In this document: positions 58,567-64,000 of the stretch, piece after piece
How the letters are laid out: each line of letters opens with the position of its first letter
How positions within the stretch are numbered: the stretch's first letter is position 1
Origin: Hexactinellida sp. DTS-2022
Taxonomy: Eukaryota; Porifera; Hexactinellida
Length of the DNA stretch: 64,000 bases
NCBI GenBank assembly: GCA_028753945.1
Contig: JAPNXP010000008.1
Location: forward strand, 3,906,001 to 3,970,000
Direction of reading: 5' to 3'
Translations under genes and position numbers: made by a program
Notes under the pieces: model-generated
Told to the model about the DNA's origin: nothing
What the model saw: the letters and a program-made list of their open reading frames with translations, nothing else
Databases searched by the model: none

Positions 58567-60549
58567 ATGATCTACAGCATAAACTTAATTATTCTATCAT
58601 TAATTAATCTAACAGGCAATGATAAATCATCCAAAATTGTCCTGGGTATAACATTCCTTATTAACATTCTGATATCCGTGATAATGCTGCCAATCAACAT
58701 CCGTCTAGCCGCTCAGCTCGTCATGCAAGTGTTCAAGTACCGACACATCGTGAACACGGTGGCCACCTTAGACGAGGACAATAAGGTGATGACTGGATAC
58801 TACAACCACTTCAGGACGGTCATGTGTATCATTCTGGCACTAGTCGGTTTCAATGTGTTCAACGTTATATGTTCTGTGCATTTGCTTGTTTACGTGTTCT
58901 GGCCAAATTGGAGCGAAGTGGTTTGGTATAGCTGGATAGCCCAGGGGTTATGTAGCGCATTTCATGATTCTGTTTTACTATTCGCTGTTTCAATGCTTTA
59001 CCAAGTAGCGTGCTATTTCCAAGAGAAAAAGTTCAGATTTCTAATAATAGTAATTTTCACCTTGATACGGTTTGCATATGTTAGTTTTCGGAGTTTTACG
59101 GAGAGCATTTTGATCAAACCTCAAAACTTTCAGTGGGGATTTCCACAGAATAATATTTCTACCATTTCTATCTTATCATTATTCGCTTTTGTTGCTGCAG
59201 AATTCCTGATAAGATTTCCAATGGTATTCTCTTTTGTAAGAGTCACTCAGAGAACCGTCAATAATTACATAAAGGAGTTCATTAACGATATGAATACTGA
59301 GTTACTTGACAGAGAACACTACGTGGACAAAATAATAGCCGGGAAATTGCTGCAGATAGCGGGATGGGGCACTATTTCGGTTTGTTTCTTGGATTTGCTA
59401 TGTGTTATTCTCCAATATGCAATAGTTATTTCATTATTATTTTTCAGAGTTAATATTAATAAGGTAGTATACTTAATTGGAATATCTATAGTACAAATTG
59501 CGACAATAATACCAAGCATCTTGTACTCAATTTTCATAATAATCCTCTGGCTCTATTTCCGATACAAAACGCGAGTCAAATACAGCGGTTATAACAGCAA
59601 TGATCCAAAGATAATAATGTTAGTCCATGAACAAGGAAATAGAGATGTGCTAACAAACCAAGATGCATTTCATTACACTTATTACAAGCACAAAGACAGG
59701 ATATTTTTCTTTACAAATGTCATTTGCGTAATCCTAATAAGTGCCATTTTCGCAGTATTTTCCGCTCCATTACTTACTTACAGATGGAACCGAGTCATAA
59801 CTATGAAACCTGGAGATTACTATTTACTAAATAATACTGAACTGAAGGGTGGATGTCCCACCACCCAACTTGGTATCTCAGTAGAAGGGATCCTATTTAA
59901 TCCATACGGAAAGGAATATTTTAACTGTTCTGAGAATATTTTCGCTTTGCAATTATCCCATCCTAACCAAATACAATATAGAACTTACGACTATACAATA
60001 AATGAGTATCCAAATCCAGATATTTGGATACCAGCGAACTCAACATATGCAGCACCAAACAACGATTATTTATTTTGTACGTTTCTTCTAAAAACAGATA
60101 AACCTTGCTACACAAACAGAATACCGCTAGCATATGCTATAATTGAAGAAAACACATGCCAAGATGCAGAAGAGGTAGTTCCAGCAGATCAAAAAGCTTC
60201 AATTAACTGTTCGAATACCAATAATAATAATACTCGTGTAAATTGTACAATAATACTCAGTGGAGTGTATAATTGTTACAAAGGTAAAAAAATGCTTGTC
60301 AATCAATTCGGTTACAAGGCCAATGAATCAAGTTTAACTAGATTCGATACGTTTAATGGAAAGGATTTGCAGAAATTTGACGCAATAATATATCAGTCCC
60401 CAGAAAATATCACCACGAATAATTACGTATGTAGAGTACAAGTCACCTGTCAATTCAACCCAGCATTCAAACTATTGTTGCCAATAGTTATCCTACTCAT
60501 CTCAATGCTTAGTCTGTCTCTTGGCATTATCCTTATCCACAAGATATGA
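58567..60549 (+). CDS. Orphan multi-pass membrane protein, intronless
   Basis: Single exon of 660 residues; I do not recognise the family. I count about eight hydrophobic helices in the first 420 residues (for example IVLGITFLINILISVIMLPI, FLDLLCVILQYAIVISLLFF, VICVILISAIFAVFSAPLLT). A loop of about 220 residues follows with around ten cysteines and many N-x-S/T sites. A last helix (LLLPIVILLISMLSLSLGII) ends in a very short tail HKI. This looks like a plasma-membrane receptor or channel-like protein with a large glycosylated extracellular domain near the C-terminus. The coding sequence is AT-rich, rich in Ile/Asn codons and unlike the GC-rich housekeeping exons nearby, which suggests relaxed or recent, lineage-specific evolution. 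Confidence 0.7.
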   Translation: MIYSINLIILSLINLTGNDKSSKIVLGITFLINILISVIMLPINIRLAAQLVMQVFKYRHIVNTVATLDEDNKVMTGYYNHFRTVMCIILALVGFNVFNVICSVHLLVYVFWPNWSEVVWYSWIAQGLCSAFHDSVLLFAVSMLYQVACYFQEKKFRFLIIVIFTLIRFAYVSFRSFTESILIKPQNFQWGFPQNNISTISILSLFAFVAAEFLIRFPMVFSFVRVTQRTVNNYIKEFINDMNTELLDREHYVDKIIAGKLLQIAGWGTISVCFLDLLCVILQYAIVISLLFFRVNINKVVYLIGISIVQIATIIPSILYSIFIIILWLYFRYKTRVKYSGYNSNDPKIIMLVHEQGNRDVLTNQDAFHYTYYKHKDRIFFFTNVICVILISAIFAVFSAPLLTYRWNRVITMKPGDYYLLNNTELKGGCPTTQLGISVEGILFNPYGKEYFNCSENIFALQLSHPNQIQYRTYDYTINEYPNPDIWIPANSTYAAPNNDYLFCTFLLKTDKPCYTNRIPLAYAIIEENTCQDAEEVVPADQKASINCSNTNNNNTRVNCTIILSGVYNCYKGKKMLVNQFGYKANESSLTRFDTFNGKDLQKFDAIIYQSPENITTNNYVCRVQVTCQFNPAFKLLLPIVILLISMLSLSLGIILIHKI

Positions 60550-60966
60550 AGCATGGGCATATACGTATATCACGGCTATTAGCAGTAAAGTGTATAAATT
60601 GCACGTGAACGTGGATTCATAGATAAACTGTATTATGTAAATTTAAATAATATTTGTTTTAAAATAAATATTAACTTTGTACCTAAACCGAACCGTTGTT
60701 TAATTAAGCGATTGAGAAGGGTAAACAGTTAGCTGGAAATCTCGATCATTTGTTTGTATACATAGACACAACTCTCTTCTAGATTTATTAATTATTACAA
60801 CTAATTAATTCAGAACTATACAAATAATTATGCACCGATCCATATATCAACACAACTTCAATAATATACAAACCTGCTTGGAATTCTAAAAATGCTACAA
60901 ATATTAAAATTAAACAAATTCTGTCCAGGCAATGAAGATTATATCTTTCTGTTTGGAATAAAATAG
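60550..60966. other. Convergent 3' spacer between orphan gene and ARAP-like gene
   Basis: Stops at 60549 (+) and 60967 (-) face each other. AT-rich with AATAAATATTAAC-type sequence near 60664. No other feature seen. Confidence 0.45.
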
Positions 60967-63900
60967 TTAGCAAATCTCGGAGGTGTGAAGACTTCTGTCC
61001 ATAAATTGCCTTGAGCTTTTGCTCTGCTCTGGGTACTCCCGTCTGGGACTGAGGCTACCAGCTGACGACGAGTCGCACGCAGGCGAGTATGTCAGACTCT
61101 GGGCGCCATTCGGATATCTTGCGTGGAGAAAGCAAGCAATGAATCTGTACATTTCCTGTTCCGTGTCTGCGCAGAGATAGCGGTGAGTGTCGTAGCTCCC
61201 TTGCAGCCAAAAGCCCCATTTGGTGGGAGGGTTTTTAGAGATATCCGATTGTAAGAGTCCGATGAAAAGAACAAAGTCTAGTTTAGTAGTCTGAGGCCCG
61301 TCTTTGAACAGCCCCTTCCCTTCTTTCTGCCAGAAGAGCCACTCCCCATTCACCCAAAAGAAAAACTTTTTCCAACGAGTCTTGTCTTTCATGTAGAGAG
61401 CAACTCTGGCGCCGCGCACTACTTGGAAGTCACAGATTCTTCTCACCAGAGAGTTTATCTTTATACACAGATAGTTGTTCTTGTTAGACCAGCTCGACAC
61501 CACCATGAGTATCCGTTCCTCTGGGTCCACTACGCGCTCGCACTCGTTATTCCCAAGGATTTCATACAAAGTGAGATTATCCATGGTGAGTCCCTTCTTA
61601 CACACACACTGGTCGAATGCCTGGCGAGCGGAAGTTAGAATCGAGGCCTTCATAGTGATAGGCTCTCCGTGCTTATCGTCGACAAATATTGTTATTAAAA
61701 ACTCATTCGATTCAACTCGGCTCCAAGTTTTCTTTTTCTCCTTCTCGATAGCCTCTTTCATCTTAACCATTGCCTCCTCTACTTTCTTCTTCTGGTCCGT
61801 GTCCTTCTTAACGTCGAATAACCAAGCGTAGTGATCGATCAAACAGTGCATCAGCTTAACCTAGTAGTGGAAATACATAAATAAATAATCAGTAAACTCT
61901 TGTTATTATGAATAATCGAAATTGGTTCGTATCTTGCATTGTATTCGTAAAGGCTAGAGGAATTAAACCTTGTACAGTGGTGTTCTCGTAATAGCAAGTC
62001 GTATTTTGCACGAAATTTCTTTGCTATTAGGCGAACTTGCTATTAGAAGAACAAAATTAATATTAAATGCTCGCTTGGGGGACTAAAAATAATTTGCTAA
62101 TAGAGTTATATTTTTTGCTTTAGAGCGATTGTTATTAGGCGAACACCACTGTACTCGTCAACAGATACATCGCCTTATCTGTGTTCGTATAACGAGAGCC
62201 TACTGTATGCAATAACATTAATTCCTTACTTCCTTTCCAGTCTCGCCTAAGAGGGACTTCTCGTCTATCGGGAGACTCGATGACGACACGGTGAGGTCGG
62301 ATCCCCGGACATTGGGTCCGAACACGAGAGCTAGGTTCTGCGTTCCCATTTTGTTAGTTTCCTCCAGCAGAGAGACCTTGTTCAGATGCTCACACAGCGT
62401 CAGGAGAGTGTCCCTGTTCTCCTTGGGGAGACTCTTCACCAGTTCGTGCAGGCCGTACATCTTGTCGTCATGTGCCGTCAGGTCAGACACCGTCATGAAC
62501 TTGGCGTAGAGCTCTCTCGTGAGGAGGGGGCCGGGGAGCGCGCGGAAAAATCGCTTCAGCACTGCGGCTACGTCATGCACCGTGAACACCTCCGGGTTAA
62601 TCACGAGAGCCCTGCAGTCCTGGTCGAACTGTAGAGTGAGGTCATCGATCTGCTTAGCGCGACCACTCACCCTGTAGAGTCCTATCTCCTCCATTCCAAT
62701 GTCCTCTATGAACTCAATGCACTTGCATATCAGCAGAGGGACCCCTGCCCGGGTGTACTGCTGCTCCAACAGAGGCACTCCGAACACCTGAGTCCTCTTC
62801 AGCACCTACACACCGTGTAAGGAACAGGGACACAAATACAGTGAAGTTTGCTTATTAGTTATTAGCTTTATTAGCAACCACTTTTCAGATCTCAAGCGTG
62901 ATAATACTGTTAATTTAATTTCCCTATTAGTAACCAGATTTAGTGGCAAACACGGGTTGCTATTAAGCGAACTCCACTGTACAGTGATATACCCACCTGG
63001 TACCATAGCTTGGCGTCTGCGTGAGACTCCGACTTGAAGGAGAAGGTCTTGTCCTGCGTGATAACCTGGAACGAGACGGATAGCTCTCTGGCGCCGGGGG
63101 CCTCGGGGTCGGCGGGCGGCTGGATGGAGAGACAGGACTGTAGCTGTATGCGCTCGGGCTCGGCCCGGTCCAGACAGAGCATCACCAGCACGCGGCTCTT
63201 CAAGTAGCAGAACCGCCGCTTCCAGGAGGCTGCCAGGCCGGTGCGCATCTCCAGGTAGCCCCACTGGTCGAAGCCGTGCAGCTGGAACACGTCCGGGTTT
63301 ATGACGCTTCCTATCTTGCGGATCCACTGCGCCATCTCGGGGTTGGCGGGCGCCGCGAAGGCGTAGATCGCCGGTTTTGAGGTGATCAGCTCGAACACGT
63401 GCGGGAACTTTGTGGTCTCCTGGAGGTCCGGGAAGTCTTTGGACTCTCGCACCTGCAGGATCTCCGAGGACAGGATCTCTCCCTCGGGGTCCAGGTCCTT
63501 CTCCGTCTTTAGGATCGAGATGCCCTCCTGAGTCAGCACGAAGAACCGCTTCTGCCAGATGGGGCGTAGCTGCGGCCTAACAAGTCCCTACAGATCACAC
63601 TCTATAACCTGTACGTATAACACACCGAGTATCTACTGTGCTAATATTATAACCAAGGAAATATCCAGGAGCGCGAGACGCTCCTTTTGAGTATAATTTT
63701 TGGGAATATTAATTAGAAGCGCGAAAATATTAAATCTTCTCCCATACCGTAACATTAATATGTGATTTAGACGTATGAAAATTGGATCAGACCAGGATTA
63801 GGAGGCCATTACTAATGTCTGTATAATACACTGATAACAACGCACCTTTATGGTGGCAGGGGAGTACTTGTACAGGTAGCCGGAGAGGTGGGACCGCTCG

Positions 63901-64000
63901 AAGGTGCCGATGAACTGGTCTCTGTCTACATCGGTCTTCCACTGTGAGAGCAACTGGTGGTGCAGCGGCCGCTCCATCGCCTTGGCGAGCTGCAGCGGCG
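60967..64000 (-). CDS. ARAP-like: ARAP-like PH-RhoGAP-RA-PH protein, 3' part (5' end outside window)
   Basis: Exons in the window (5' to 3'): 63846-64000 (continues outside), 62997-63587, 62230-62805, 60967-61860. In order: a PH domain starting LSGYLYKYSPATIKGLVRPQ, with WQKRFFVLTQEG and a long spacer; a second PH domain (WGYLEMRTGLAASWKRRFCY to ADAKLWYQ); a RhoGAP domain with the arginine-finger segment EEIGLYRVSGRAKQI, HDVAAVLKRFFRALPGPLLT and NLALVFGPN; a Ras-associating domain (LITIFVDDKHGEPITMKAS to ERVVDPEERIL); and a last PH domain (WKKFFFWVNGEWLFW). This order is that of the C-terminal half of ARAP1-3, PI(3,4,5)P3-regulated dual ArfGAP/RhoGAPs; the ArfGAP would lie upstream of the window. 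Three introns hold MITEs or repeats. Confidence 0.9.
61890..62205. mobile_element. MITE containing a second, nested MITE
   Basis: Outer ends CAGTAAACTCTTGTTATTAT and, reverse-complemented, CAGTAGGCTCTCGTTATACG (family of 2351). It is interrupted by the complete element 61974-62151 inserted at an internal TA. Lies in the ARAP-like intron 61861-62229. Confidence 0.82.
61974..62151. mobile_element. Nested MITE (family CAGTGGTGTTC)
   Basis: 178 bp; ends CAGTGGTGTTCTCGTAATAG and, reverse-complemented, CAGTGGTGTTCGCCTAATAA; TA on both sides (61972-61973, 62152-62153). A related copy is at 7825-8048. Confidence 0.9.
62839..62979. mobile_element. MITE, 141 bp, filling most of an ARAP-like intron
   Basis: Ends CAGTGAAGTTTGCTTATTAG and, reverse-complemented, CAGTGGAGTTCGCTTAATAG; TA on both sides (62837-62838, 62980-62981). 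The host intron 62806-62996 is only 191 bp. Confidence 0.88.
63651..63831. repeat. Dispersed repeat, copy 2
   Basis: Matches 53855-54016 over most of its length and carries an extra block (GGATCAGACCAGGATTAGGA) before the shared TGTCTGTATAAT end. It lies in the ARAP-like intron 63588-63845. Confidence 0.72.

Overview
The window is animal-type nuclear DNA: AT-rich introns and spacers with GT-AG splice sites, GC-richer exons, and no prokaryotic operon structure. The gene content points to an early-branching metazoan. It includes collagens with classic 54/45-bp Gly-X-Y exons, an ADAM10-type sheddase, a receptor tyrosine phosphatase, an ARAP-type RhoGAP, HPS5, and three centrosome/cilium genes (CFAP298, CCDC77, CEP135). 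Compact genes, short introns and several lineage-specific membrane proteins make a sponge my best guess, but this is inference. I rebuilt exon models by hand. The total coding length is a multiple of three for every complete multi-exon gene (transmembrane collagen, CFAP298, XAB2, ADAM, CEP135, UPP, HPS5, CDC5L, RPTP).

Layout. 1-1.6 kb: 3' end of a collagen-like gene (+). 3.4-5.0 kb: SVOP-like transporter (+) with a one-base frame break. 5.4-12.2 kb: a type II transmembrane VWA-collagen gene (+) with CFAP298 (-) inside one intron. 12.6-20.6 kb: XAB2/SYF1 (+) with GOLPH3 (-) and CCDC77 (-) inside two introns. 20.8-24.0 kb: ADAM10-like protease (+) whose cytoplasmic tail looks like a CUE domain. 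24.4-30.2 kb: CEP135 (-). 30.8-32.6 kb: uridine phosphorylase (-). 33.2-44.0 kb: a 28-exon HPS5 gene (-) whose introns hold YIPF1/2 (-) and three tandem single-exon membrane-protein genes (+). 44.1-44.9 kb: AUH-like enoyl-CoA hydratase (-). 45.1-49.0 kb: CDC5L (-). 49.2-49.7 kb: 16-bp minisatellite. 51.4-58.0 kb: receptor tyrosine phosphatase (-). 58.6-60.5 kb: an orphan multi-pass membrane protein (+). 61.0-64.0 kb: 3' part of an ARAP-like gene (-).

Two patterns stand out. First, seven complete genes lie inside introns of other genes, and nearly all of them are intronless. Second, introns and spacers are full of short non-autonomous elements with TA target-site duplications and CAGT-type termini (pogo/Tigger-like MITEs). 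At least one HPS5 intron consists almost entirely of such an element.

Functional links visible here: XAB2 and CDC5L both belong to the Prp19/NTC spliceosome complex. CFAP298, CCDC77 and CEP135 serve cilia/centrioles. HPS5 (BLOC-2), GOLPH3 and YIPF1/2 act in Golgi/endosomal trafficking. ADAM, RPTP and the collagens act at the cell surface.
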